Source of the DNA: Bacteroidales bacterium
GTDB lineage: Bacteria; Bacteroidota; Bacteroidia; Bacteroidales; UBA7960
DNA length: 15,891 nucleotides
Assembly (NCBI GenBank): GCA_007122505.1
Contig: SKTQ01000027.1
Span: 1-15,891, forward strand
Direction: 5' to 3'
Shown: one piece after another, positions 6,224-14,533 of the stretch
How positions within the stretch are numbered: position 1 is the stretch's first letter
How the letters are laid out: every line of letters begins with the position of its first letter
Position numbers and translations under genes: made by a program
The notes under the pieces: model-generated
What the model was told of the DNA's origin: nothing
The model's input: the letters and a program-made list of their open reading frames with translations, nothing else
Databases searched by the model: none

Positions 6224-8782
6224 ATGAAAAAAAATACATTGACGGTTTTTGTGCTGATTTTGCTATCGGTAATATCCCAGGTATTTTTGGGATGCACCCA
6301 AAGGAATGCAGCACTCCTACAGGAAAAGGACCTTTCTGCCGGCTGGATGTTCAAGTTTGATGATGAAAATGGCGACACATGGTATCCGGCGCAGGTTCCG
6401 GGAACCATCCACACCGATCTGCAACGTAACGGACTGATTCCGGATCCTTTTTACGGTTGCAACGAGTTTGACCTGCAGTGGGTCGGGCAGCGCGACTGGT
6501 TGTATAAAAATACTTTCAAGTTAGATGAACAGTTCTTGTTGAACGAAAACATCAGTTTGGTTTTTGAGGGTCTGGATACCTATGCAGCTGTTTACCTGAA
6601 CGGGGAAAAGCTTTTGGAAGCCGACAACATGTTCCGATCGTGGGAGGTTCCATGCAGGGAATTGCTGAAAAAAGGAGATAATCTTTTGGAAATCAGATTT
6701 GCCTCAGCGGAGAACCGCTTCCTGGAAGATTCTGTCGCACTCGGATATCCGTTGCCTGGCGGCAGATGGGTCTTTGCCAGAAAGGCTGCCTATCATTTCG
6801 GCTGGGACTGGGGACCTACTTTTATTACGGCCGGTATTTATAAACCCGTTTATCTCCGAATGTGGAATCATCATAAACCTGAAGACATTCAGCTTTATAC
6901 AATGGCAATTACTGATGAGGAGGCTGTGATCAGGGCAGAACTGGATATCACCTCACAGATGTCTGATCGTGCATTTATAAAAGTCAGAGATCTGCAAACA
7001 GGCAGGTTATATGCTTATGAAGAAATTGAGCTTGTAAGCGGCCGGGGGGTGTATGATGTTACGTTTACCATATCTGAACCTGTGTTATGGTGGAGCCATG
7101 ATATTGGTGAGCCCCACCTGTATGATCTGAACATTGAATTGGAAACGTTTTCGGGTTATTCTTATGAAAGGCATATTCCTTACGGCATACGAACCATTGA
7201 AGTGATTACTGAAGCGGATGAATATGGTGAATCGTTTTATATAGAACTCAACGGCATACCATTGTTTATGAAAGGTGCCAATTATATTCCGCAGCACAGT
7301 TTTGTTTCGGAGGTTACGGACGCTGATTATGAGCGGATCATTCGGCATGCCGTGAAGTCGAATATGAACATGCTCCGGGTGTGGGGAGGAGGTATTTACG
7401 AAATGGATATCTTTTATGAACTGTGCAGCCGGCATGGGATTCTTGTTTGGCAGGATTTCATGTTTGCATGTGCCATGTATCCGGGCGATGATGAGTTTGT
7501 CCGTAACGTGGAACAGGAAGCAATAGAGCAGGTAAAGCGATTGAGGAACCACGCCAGTTTGGCTATGTGGTGCGGAAACAATGAGGTGGACGAAGGATGG
7601 CACAACTGGCAGTGGCAGCAAGTTCATAATATCAATCCGGCTGACTCTGCAATTATTTGGGAGGCGTATCAACGGGTATTTCATGAGCTGTTACCAAGTG
7701 TGATCGCAGCACATGATCCGGGCCGTTATTATTTGCATACCTCTCCGGTGCATGGCTGGGGTCATGAGGAAAGCATGATGGAAGGGCCTGCCCATTACTG
7801 GGGCGTATGGTGGGGAATGCAACCGTTTGAAATGTATCTGGAGAAAGTGCCCCGCTTTATGAGCGAGTTTGGTTTTCAGGCCATGCCGGCACTGGCTACC
7901 ATACGCCAGTTTCAACCGGAGGAGGCCGATTACCTGTTTTCCGATGCACTGGCATGCCATCAGAAGCATCCCACGGGTTATGAAACCATTTCAGCTTACC
8001 TGGAGCGTGAAAATCTTCATCCTGAGACACTCCGGGAGTATATTTACTACAGTCAGCTGATACAAGCCAAAGGAGTTGGTATGGCCATTGAAGCGCACCG
8101 CAGGGCTAAGCCCCGGTGCATGGGTACCCTTTACTGGCAGTTCAATGATTGCTGGCCTGTCACCAGTTGGTCCGGATTGGATGTGAACGGAAACTGGAAA
8201 GCCTTGCAATATGTTGTCAGGCAACTATATGATGATATTATGGTATCTGTGCTGGATCACAAAGGGATTACCGATTTTTATGTTGTGTCGGGCATTTTGG
8301 AGAATACGCCGGGCAGAGTGGAGTTGCGGATGGTTGACTTTGAAAACCGTAAAACGATTCTGTTTTCGCGGGAAATAAACATGAGAGCAAACGCATCCGT
8401 TTTGGTTACCCGTATTCCTACCGCAGAACTCAAAGCAGGATTTGATCCGGAGCGGCATTTGGTTGAAGCTGTTTTTATTGCTGATAATGGTGATACCTAT
8501 ACCAACCGGAAGTTTCTGGTTCCCTACGGAGAACTTCAGTTGTCTGATAGCCGGGTTGAGTGGGATGCAGAGGCTGCAGATGGTGGTTACCATGTTCGGT
8601 TACAGTCTGATCGTTTTGTTGCGCACGTGCAATTGTATCTTGAAGAAAGTCATGCATGGTTTGACCATAACTTTTTCCACCTTTTTCCCGGTGAGGAGGT
8701 GGTGGTCTTTTGTGAAACCGACTTGCCGGCAAAGGAATTTCAAAACCAGTTGCAGGTATTTCACATGCGGTCAGCTAATTGA
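6224..8782 (+). CDS. GH2 beta-mannosidase, lipoprotein
   Basis: This 852-residue exo-enzyme is expected to release beta-linked mannose, such as the Man-beta-1,4-GlcNAc core of N-glycans or mannan oligosaccharides. The signal ends in lipobox VFLGC with Cys24. Residues about 35-210 are the GH2 sugar-binding domain, with the beta-mannosidase-typical PGTIHTDL and DPFYGCNE segments. An immunoglobulin-like domain covers about 215-325. The catalytic barrel follows from about 330, with MLRVWGGGIYE near its start. WCGNNE (449-454) carries the acid/base Glu454, and FMSEFGFQ carries the nucleophile Glu548. FNDCWPVTSWSG late in the barrel is also beta-mannosidase-like. Length is typical of the family. 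It lies between the ROK kinase and the GH92 gene in the same orientation. The residues after Cys24 (TQRNAALL) lack acidic residues, which may mean periplasmic retention. Confidence 0.95.
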   Translation: MKKNTLTVFVLILLSVISQVFLGCTQRNAALLQEKDLSAGWMFKFDDENGDTWYPAQVPGTIHTDLQRNGLIPDPFYGCNEFDLQWVGQRDWLYKNTFKLDEQFLLNENISLVFEGLDTYAAVYLNGEKLLEADNMFRSWEVPCRELLKKGDNLLEIRFASAENRFLEDSVALGYPLPGGRWVFARKAAYHFGWDWGPTFITAGIYKPVYLRMWNHHKPEDIQLYTMAITDEEAVIRAELDITSQMSDRAFIKVRDLQTGRLYAYEEIELVSGRGVYDVTFTISEPVLWWSHDIGEPHLYDLNIELETFSGYSYERHIPYGIRTIEVITEADEYGESFYIELNGIPLFMKGANYIPQHSFVSEVTDADYERIIRHAVKSNMNMLRVWGGGIYEMDIFYELCSRHGILVWQDFMFACAMYPGDDEFVRNVEQEAIEQVKRLRNHASLAMWCGNNEVDEGWHNWQWQQVHNINPADSAIIWEAYQRVFHELLPSVIAAHDPGRYYLHTSPVHGWGHEESMMEGPAHYWGVWWGMQPFEMYLEKVPRFMSEFGFQAMPALATIRQFQPEEADYLFSDALACHQKHPTGYETISAYLERENLHPETLREYIYYSQLIQAKGVGMAIEAHRRAKPRCMGTLYWQFNDCWPVTSWSGLDVNGNWKALQYVVRQLYDDIMVSVLDHKGITDFYVVSGILENTPGRVELRMVDFENRKTILFSREINMRANASVLVTRIPTAELKAGFDPERHLVEAVFIADNGDTYTNRKFLVPYGELQLSDSRVEWDAEAADGGYHVRLQSDRFVAHVQLYLEESHAWFDHNFFHLFPGEEVVVFCETDLPAKEFQNQLQVFHMRSAN

Positions 8783-8853
8783 CAGCGAGCACATTTAGTC
8801 TGAGAATAAAACCCATAATTTCAAAAATCAAATCAATCAACAAAAAAAACAAC

Positions 8854-11796
8854 ATGATAAGAACAAAAAGTTCCCTGGTATTTTTCTTGTTTGCGACACT
8901 GATACTGGCCGGATGTGGTTCGCAGGAAATGGAACATGAGCCGGCCTATTATGTGAATCCTTTCATTGGCACCGATGGGCATGGTCATACTTACCCCGGA
9001 GCCAGTATGCCCTTTGGCATGGTCCAGCTTAGTCCTGATACCCGTTTGACGGGGTGGGACGGAGCGTCGGGATATCATTATACGGATAGCATCATTTATG
9101 GATTCTCCCACACTGCCCTAAATGGCACCGGTGTGGGTGATTACAATGATATCCTGATCATGCCTGTTTTGGGTGATCCGGTATTCATCAACACCGAATA
9201 CAGGTCTCCTTTCCGGAAGGAGACGGAGCAAGCGTCGGCAGGATACTACAGGGTGTTTCTGGATAAACCCGGCGTTTTGGCAGAAATGACCGCAACTACA
9301 CGGGTGGGTTACCATCGTTATACATTCCCGGCCTCTGATCAGGCAAACCTGATCATTGACCTTGAGCACCGTGATAAGGTGATAGAGTCGTGGATTGAAT
9401 TTGTCAGTGATACGGAAATCCGTGGTTTGCGAAGATCAAGCAACTGGGCCGATGATCTTGTCTGGTATTTTTATATGGAGTTTTCTAAACCTTTTCAGCG
9501 CAAGGGCATTGCTGTTGATGACGTCCTTAAGGATGGGATCGGTTTTGCAGAGGGAACCAATATTAAGGCGTTTGTGGGTTTTGATACCGAAGAGGGTGAG
9601 CAGATTGAGGTAAAGGTAGCTTTATCTGCCGTGGATGCTGATGGTGCCCGGAAAAACCTGCATGCCGAACTGCCGGGATGGGGTTTTGAGCAGGTGCGGC
9701 AGAATGCCTATGATGCCTGGAATAAGGAGTTAAGCCGCATAAGGGTAAGTGGCGGATCAAAAGAGCAGAAGATCACCTTCTATACCGCCATGTACCATGC
9801 TTTTCTGCAGCCAAACACTTTTTTCGACGTTGACAGGCGATACAGGGGCATGGATCGCGGGATTCATATGGCTGAGGGCTTTGACAACTATACTATCTTT
9901 TCTCTTTGGGATACTTACCGAACCTGGCATCCGCTGATGACGATCATAGATACGGCACGCACGCTTGATTATATCCATGTGATGCTTGATATGTATGAAA
10001 AAAGAGGTTTGCTGCCCATCTGGGAACTGGCCGCCAATGAAACCTATACCATGATCGGTAATCATGCCATATCGGTGATAGCTGATGCATACATGAAAGG
10101 TATCAGGGATTTCGATGCTGAAAAAGCCATGAAAGCGATGTTGCACAGTGCTACACGTGATCATTTTGGCTTGGATGTTTACCGCAGATACGGCCATATT
10201 CCCGGAGACAAAGAACATGAATCCATATCAAAAACCCTGGAATATGCGTACAATGACTGGAATATTGCCGTTATGGCTCAGGAAATGGGTATGGATGATG
10301 TTTATCGTGAATACATTCACCGGGCGCAGTTTTATAAAAATATTTTCGATCCGTCCACAGGGTTTATGCGTCCAAGGCTTAATGGCGGCTGGTTGACGCC
10401 TTTCAATCCCACAACCGTAGACTGGCATTTCACGGAGGCCAATGCATGGCATTACAGTTTTTATGTTCCCCAGGATATTACCGGTTTTTACACCTTGCAT
10501 GGGGGCAAGCAAGCACTGGCTGCAAAAATCGATGAGTTGTTCGAAACAGATGACCCAATTACCGGTCGCGACATGAAGGATATTACCGGGCTTATTGGTC
10601 AGTATGCCCAGGGGAATGAACCCAGTCACCACATGGCTTATCTGTACAATTTTGTAAACGAGCCATGGAAAACCCAGCATCGTGTAAGAATGATCATGGA
10701 TGAACTGTATTCGCATCTGCCTGATGGCCTGAGCGGCAACGAAGACTGCGGACAGATGTCGGCATGGCTGATCATGAGTGCCATGGGATTTTATCCGGTT
10801 AGTCCGGGTATTCCTGAATACATAATAGGTACACCGTGGTTTCCCGAGATGGAGATATTCCTGGAAAACGGGAATGTGTTCCGGATCACAGCCAATAATG
10901 TTTCGGAACGGAACTTTTATATTCAGTCGGTCACATTAAACGGTGCTGAATATACGCGTTCATGGATACCTCACGATGCGATCATGCAGGGCGGGCATCT
11001 GCACTTTGAGATGGGCAGGAGGCCAAACATGGACTGGGGCAGCAGAGATGAGGATGTACCCGTAACACACATCACTGATGAACTTTTGTTGCCGATTCCT
11101 TATTTTGAGGCAGCGGACAGAAGGATCCGGGATACATTGTTTGTGAGGATCGGGAAAATTGTTGAGGGCAGCGAAATATATTATACGCTGGACGGGACTG
11201 TTCCTGACAGGTCTTCCTACCGGTATACAGAACCTGTTCTTCTTACTGAAAGCACGATTGTAAAGGCGGTGACTTATAAGGAAGGAATCGGGTACAGTTT
11301 CCCGGTAAGGGCCGAATATGTGAGGATTGATCTGGACAGGACCATTGATATCCGTTCACAACATCATCCTGACTATCATGGAGGAGGGCCGGAAGCTTTA
11401 ATTGACGGAGTCAGGGGGGCAGCCAACTGGCGTTTGGGTGGCTGGCATGGCTACCAGGGAACGGATTTTGAAGCTGTGGTTGATCTGGGAAGCAAAAAAG
11501 AGATCGGGTATATCGGTGCCGGTTTTATACAGGATATACGTTCCTGGATATGGATGCCTGTGGATGTAACGTTTTGGATATCTGACGACGGGGAAACTTT
11601 CACCGAGGTTTTGCATATTGAAAACACTGTTGAACATGATGATTATACCGTTCACCAGGTCGATCTCGGGGGGAGGGTTGATGTTTCCGCACGGTATGTT
11701 AAGGTACATGCTAGTAATTACGGGATCATTCCCGACTGGCATCTTGGTGCAGGAGGGGATGCTTATATTTTTATTGATGAGATCATTATCCGTTGA
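8854..11796 (+). CDS. GH92 alpha-mannosidase, lipoprotein with C-terminal F5/8-type domain
   Basis: A 980-residue exo-alpha-mannosidase of the calcium-dependent GH92 family, which trims alpha-mannose from N-glycans and mannans in Bacteroidota. I chose the ATG at 8854 because MIRTKSSLVFFLFATLILAGC is an ideal lipoprotein signal with Cys21. A TTG at 8779 is in frame but would bury this signal behind 25 extra residues. The N-terminal beta-sandwich starts with VNPFIGTDGHGHTYPGA, and the (alpha/alpha)6 catalytic domain follows. GNEPSHH holds Glu589, the likely catalytic acid by family knowledge. GNEDCGQMSAW holds Glu630. Most GH92 enzymes end near 750 residues. This one adds a chitobiase-C-like domain (about 760-820, YYTLDGTVPD) and an F5/8 type C domain (about 840-980), as does the GH20 enzyme upstream. 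A 71-base leader separates it from the GH2 stop. Linkage specificity cannot be read from the sequence. Confidence 0.95.
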   Translation: MIRTKSSLVFFLFATLILAGCGSQEMEHEPAYYVNPFIGTDGHGHTYPGASMPFGMVQLSPDTRLTGWDGASGYHYTDSIIYGFSHTALNGTGVGDYNDILIMPVLGDPVFINTEYRSPFRKETEQASAGYYRVFLDKPGVLAEMTATTRVGYHRYTFPASDQANLIIDLEHRDKVIESWIEFVSDTEIRGLRRSSNWADDLVWYFYMEFSKPFQRKGIAVDDVLKDGIGFAEGTNIKAFVGFDTEEGEQIEVKVALSAVDADGARKNLHAELPGWGFEQVRQNAYDAWNKELSRIRVSGGSKEQKITFYTAMYHAFLQPNTFFDVDRRYRGMDRGIHMAEGFDNYTIFSLWDTYRTWHPLMTIIDTARTLDYIHVMLDMYEKRGLLPIWELAANETYTMIGNHAISVIADAYMKGIRDFDAEKAMKAMLHSATRDHFGLDVYRRYGHIPGDKEHESISKTLEYAYNDWNIAVMAQEMGMDDVYREYIHRAQFYKNIFDPSTGFMRPRLNGGWLTPFNPTTVDWHFTEANAWHYSFYVPQDITGFYTLHGGKQALAAKIDELFETDDPITGRDMKDITGLIGQYAQGNEPSHHMAYLYNFVNEPWKTQHRVRMIMDELYSHLPDGLSGNEDCGQMSAWLIMSAMGFYPVSPGIPEYIIGTPWFPEMEIFLENGNVFRITANNVSERNFYIQSVTLNGAEYTRSWIPHDAIMQGGHLHFEMGRRPNMDWGSRDEDVPVTHITDELLLPIPYFEAADRRIRDTLFVRIGKIVEGSEIYYTLDGTVPDRSSYRYTEPVLLTESTIVKAVTYKEGIGYSFPVRAEYVRIDLDRTIDIRSQHHPDYHGGGPEALIDGVRGAANWRLGGWHGYQGTDFEAVVDLGSKKEIGYIGAGFIQDIRSWIWMPVDVTFWISDDGETFTEVLHIENTVEHDDYTVHQVDLGGRVDVSARYVKVHASNYGIIPDWHLGAGGDAYIFIDEIIIR

Positions 11797-11809
11797 TTGC
11801 TTACTTTGA

Positions 11810-12682
11810 TCATGCCAGCAAACTATCGGTAATCAGCATTAGCATCACTATCAGAAACAGCATATTCAGGGCCATGAATGCCGGGCGTATGGCATCTGAA
11901 TGTATTTTTCCGAGCCATCTTCCGAAAAAGACAACCAGGAGGAAGGCGAATGCCATGGTGGCCACTGCAGGCAATTTGAAATGAAATACACCTGACAGTG
12001 CCAGAATGGTTGCTGACATGGCGGTGGCAACCACCCAGACAAATGTGAGCGCGCGGACTTGCCGCAGCGAAAAAATGCCGGTCAGTGAGGGAAAGCCTGC
12101 TTCCTGATACTCCTTGTCATATCTAAGCAGAATGAGCCATGTATGTGGAATCTGGCCGATAAAAAAGAACATGGCAACCATAAAGATGTGCAAATGGAGG
12201 GCTTCTCCTCCGGCGCTGATCCATCCGATTACAGGGGGGATTGCTCCCACCAGTGATCCGGGTATTACGGCGAAGATGGTAATTCGTTTCAGGTAAGTAT
12301 AGAATCCGTTGTAAAGCAGGATATTGAGCCATCCCAAGCCAGCAGCGGCCGGACCGCCGGCCTGCCACAAAAGCAAGGTTCCCGCCAATGCTCCCGCAGT
12401 GGTTACCAGCCAGGCTTCCGGGGTTGAAATGCTTCTTGATGGCAATGGCCTTTTGCTTGTACGCACCATCATGCGGTCGTATTTTTTTTCCTGGATCTGG
12501 TTGATGGCAGCTGAGGCAAAGGACAAGCAAAATATTCCGGCAAAAAGTGCAACCCATCCTGTGGCAAAGCTTTGTGCATAAAGCAAAAAGCCGGTAAGGG
12601 AAGACAAACTTACCGGCAGAGAAATGTGTGGCTTTCCCAGTTGGAGCCAGAAAGCCGCTCTTTGTAACAGCTTCTTACTCAT
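11810..12682 (-). CDS. ctaB: Protoheme IX farnesyltransferase (heme O synthase), UbiA family
   Basis: This integral membrane prenyltransferase of 290 residues adds a farnesyl group to heme B to make heme O, the precursor of heme A for aa3-type oxidases. The UbiA-family region is visible as NQIQEKKYDRMMVRTSKRPLP (61-81), the prenyl-diphosphate/Mg binding loop. It has Glu65 where many homologues have aspartate. The second loop includes YTYLKRIT (128-135), followed by GAIPPVIGW (146-154), which is characteristic of heme O synthases. About nine hydrophobic segments are present. The start codon overlaps the end of the subunit II gene by eight bases, so the genes are probably translationally coupled. 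This neighbourhood supports heme O synthesis over menaquinone or other UbiA roles. Its stop lies 13 bases from the stop of the convergent GH92 gene. Confidence 0.92.
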   Translation of the reverse strand: MSKKLLQRAAFWLQLGKPHISLPVSLSSLTGFLLYAQSFATGWVALFAGIFCLSFASAAINQIQEKKYDRMMVRTSKRPLPSRSISTPEAWLVTTAGALAGTLLLWQAGGPAAAGLGWLNILLYNGFYTYLKRITIFAVIPGSLVGAIPPVIGWISAGGEALHLHIFMVAMFFFIGQIPHTWLILLRYDKEYQEAGFPSLTGIFSLRQVRALTFVWVVATAMSATILALSGVFHFKLPAVATMAFAFLLVVFFGRWLGKIHSDAIRPAFMALNMLFLIVMLMLITDSLLA

Positions 12683-13619
12683 TCAGTGATCTGAGAAATT
12701 CAATGATGAGCATCACTTCATCTTCTGTGACCTCTCCTTCGTAACTTAGCATCTGGCCGCGTCTGAATCCTACGGTAATGTCGTAGTCCGGATCGTAGAT
12801 AGAGCGTCTTACATATTCCTCGTCGTAAATGATTTCTCTTTCTACTCCGTCAGTAATTACCCTTACAGGATCACCAAACTTTCCCAGGAAGCTGGGTCCG
12901 ATCACCACGGTACCATCGAGGGAGTGGCATGCTATACATCCTTTGCTTTCGACCACCTGTCGTCCCAGTAGGGCGAGGTTGGCATCTTCTGGGATAACAG
13001 GTGCAACTGCGGTGGTATCGGCATACCACTCCCAGAACTCATCGGGTTCCATCACCACGAGGTCTGTGTACATCAGTGCATGCTGCAAGCCGCAATATTC
13101 CGCACAAAATATGGTAAATGTCCCGGTATTATTGGCCTGAAACCACATGCGGTTATTTGTCAGTCCGGGAACCATATCCTCTTTGATCCTGAATGCCGGG
13201 ATATACAGGGAGTGCAGGACATCCCTCGCGTTCAGGCTAAGGATGATGGCTGTATCCTTGGGTACGTATAATTTGTCGGTAACCCTGCCATTGTCATAAG
13301 TGAATGAAAAGCTCCACATACGGGCATTGGCTGTTACATGAAATCCTTCATCGGGAATCCTTTTCATGGGTATCCAGGCCACATAGCCGTAATAAAACAT
13401 TCCCAATACAAGTATTAAGGGGATGGCGGTCCAGATAAACTCCAGCCAGTTACTTCCCTCAATGTGGGTTGGTTTTGGATTTCTCTTTTTGTTATATCTG
13501 AAAAGAAAGTAGATAATAACGGCTGTAATGCTGATCAGGAAAAAGAATGCAATTCCCAGGATAAAAACGAAGGCATTGTTTACACCTTCTACAAATGTTG
13601 AAGCGCCTAAAGGGTACAT
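12675..13619 (-). CDS. coxB: Cytochrome c oxidase subunit II with fused cytochrome c domain (caa3 type)
   Basis: This 314-residue subunit accepts electrons from outside and passes them through CuA to subunit I. Two N-terminal membrane helices lie at about 15-40 and 62-82. The cupredoxin domain carries the aromatic entry segment WSFSFTY (102-108). Its CuA ligands are His136, Cys172, Glu174 (backbone), Cys176, His180 and Met183 in CAEYCGLQHALM. A C-terminal cytochrome c domain has heme-binding CIACH (228-232) and probable sixth ligand Met290 in GQMLSY. The fused domain defines a caa3-type enzyme. All CuA ligands are present, so the protein should be functional and is not a quinol oxidase subunit. 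It lies downstream of subunits I, III and IV (9 bases after subunit IV) and overlaps ctaB by 8 bases; subunit II more often precedes subunit I. Confidence 0.96.
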   Translation of the reverse strand: MYPLGASTFVEGVNNAFVFILGIAFFFLISITAVIIYFLFRYNKKRNPKPTHIEGSNWLEFIWTAIPLILVLGMFYYGYVAWIPMKRIPDEGFHVTANARMWSFSFTYDNGRVTDKLYVPKDTAIILSLNARDVLHSLYIPAFRIKEDMVPGLTNNRMWFQANNTGTFTIFCAEYCGLQHALMYTDLVVMEPDEFWEWYADTTAVAPVIPEDANLALLGRQVVESKGCIACHSLDGTVVIGPSFLGKFGDPVRVITDGVEREIIYDEEYVRRSIYDPDYDITVGFRRGQMLSYEGEVTEDEVMLIIEFLRSLNE

Positions 13620-13628
13620 ATGCGTGAA

Positions 13629-13913
13629 TTATCTGTATGAATAATCAAAAAATGTGACGAAAAGCACCAGTAGAAATATGACGAAAACGGCTGCCACCAT
13701 AACCGGGAATAACTGTTTTTCATATTTCAGGTGCATGTACCATGCCAGGACGATCACCGCCTTGGCTCCTGCAAGCAGCATGGCCGCCAAAGTGTTGTAG
13801 CTTCCGAACTCCAGTTGGGTAATGGCTACACTGAGCCCGGTAAGGACCAGCAGGGCCAGCAATACTGCAAGCTGGGTTCTGTAAGGGACCATATGGGTTG
13901 TTTCTTCACTCAT
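13629..13913 (-). CDS. Cytochrome c oxidase subunit IV, prokaryotic type
   Basis: A small 94-residue membrane protein with three predicted helices: about 12-32, 40-60 and 68-88. The segment LAWYMHLKYE between helices two and three, and the FDYSYR end, match the bacterial COX4 (subunit IV) family. It is an accessory subunit thought to stabilise the oxidase core, with no redox centre of its own. It sits 12 bases after subunit III and 9 bases before subunit II. Length and position are normal for the family. Confidence 0.88.
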   Translation of the reverse strand: MSEETTHMVPYRTQLAVLLALLVLTGLSVAITQLEFGSYNTLAAMLLAGAKAVIVLAWYMHLKYEKQLFPVMVAAVFVIFLLVLFVTFFDYSYR

Positions 13914-13925
13914 GGCTCTGTATTA

Positions 13926-14522
13926 TTAATGGATTAGATAAAACAAGGGAAACAGGAAAATCCAGATCAGGTCAACAAGGTGCCAGTAAAGGCCAGTGTT
14001 TTCCAGCCAGATGTAATCGGTTTGATGAATTTTGTTGTTTTTTACCTGCAGCATTACGTAAATAAACAGGCCGATCCCGATGAGGATGTGCAATGCATGA
14101 ATTCCTGTCATGAAAAAATAAAGACCGAAAAACAGGATTGTGCCATGTCCGAGCTCTGCCAGCACATCACTTCCCGGATAAAACCCGTATTCAAACTTTG
14201 CTCCCCATTCAAAATACTTATTAACCATGAAAATAACAGCGATAAGGAGCGTAATGCTGAGCAGTTGCAGGCAGCGTTTTTTATCTCCTTTCTGGATGGC
14301 AGTGATTGACATGGCAACGGTAGCACTACTGATGAGCAGGATAACGGTATTGATAGTGCCCATGGCCACATCGAGCTCTTCACCTGCTATCCGGAACGCT
14401 TCGGGATGCATGGAGCGATATACGGCGTAAACCACGAACAACATGCCGAACAGGAGCAATTCGGTAAAGATGAACAGCCACATCCCAAATTTGTCGGCGA
14501 GATCGTCTCGATGAATGGTCAT
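13926..14522 (-). CDS. coxC: Cytochrome c oxidase subunit III
   Basis: This 198-residue membrane subunit belongs to the heme-copper oxidase subunit III family and stabilises subunit I. Five hydrophobic segments are visible; the first two helices of seven-helix subunit III proteins are missing, as in many bacterial caa3 and quinol oxidases. Family motifs include KFGMWLFIFTE near the N-terminus, KYFEWGAKF in the middle, GIHALHILIG, and the C-terminal TGLYWHLVDLIWIFLFPLFYL. It starts 11 bases after the subunit I stop and ends 12 bases before subunit IV, so it is part of the same transcript. Confidence 0.94.
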   Translation of the reverse strand: MTIHRDDLADKFGMWLFIFTELLLFGMLFVVYAVYRSMHPEAFRIAGEELDVAMGTINTVILLISSATVAMSITAIQKGDKKRCLQLLSITLLIAVIFMVNKYFEWGAKFEYGFYPGSDVLAELGHGTILFFGLYFFMTGIHALHILIGIGLFIYVMLQVKNNKIHQTDYIWLENTGLYWHLVDLIWIFLFPLFYLIH

Positions 14523-14533
14523 GATGGATTTGA

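Noticed and set aside
7085..7684. 199-codon open frame on the minus strand inside the GH2 gene
   Set aside because: It lies wholly antisense to the well-supported beta-mannosidase catalytic domain, has no family-like motifs and no promoter; it is a shadow frame.
8779..8853. Upstream TTG start for the GH92 gene
   Set aside because: It would place 25 charged residues before a perfect lipoprotein signal; the ATG at 8854 is far more likely.
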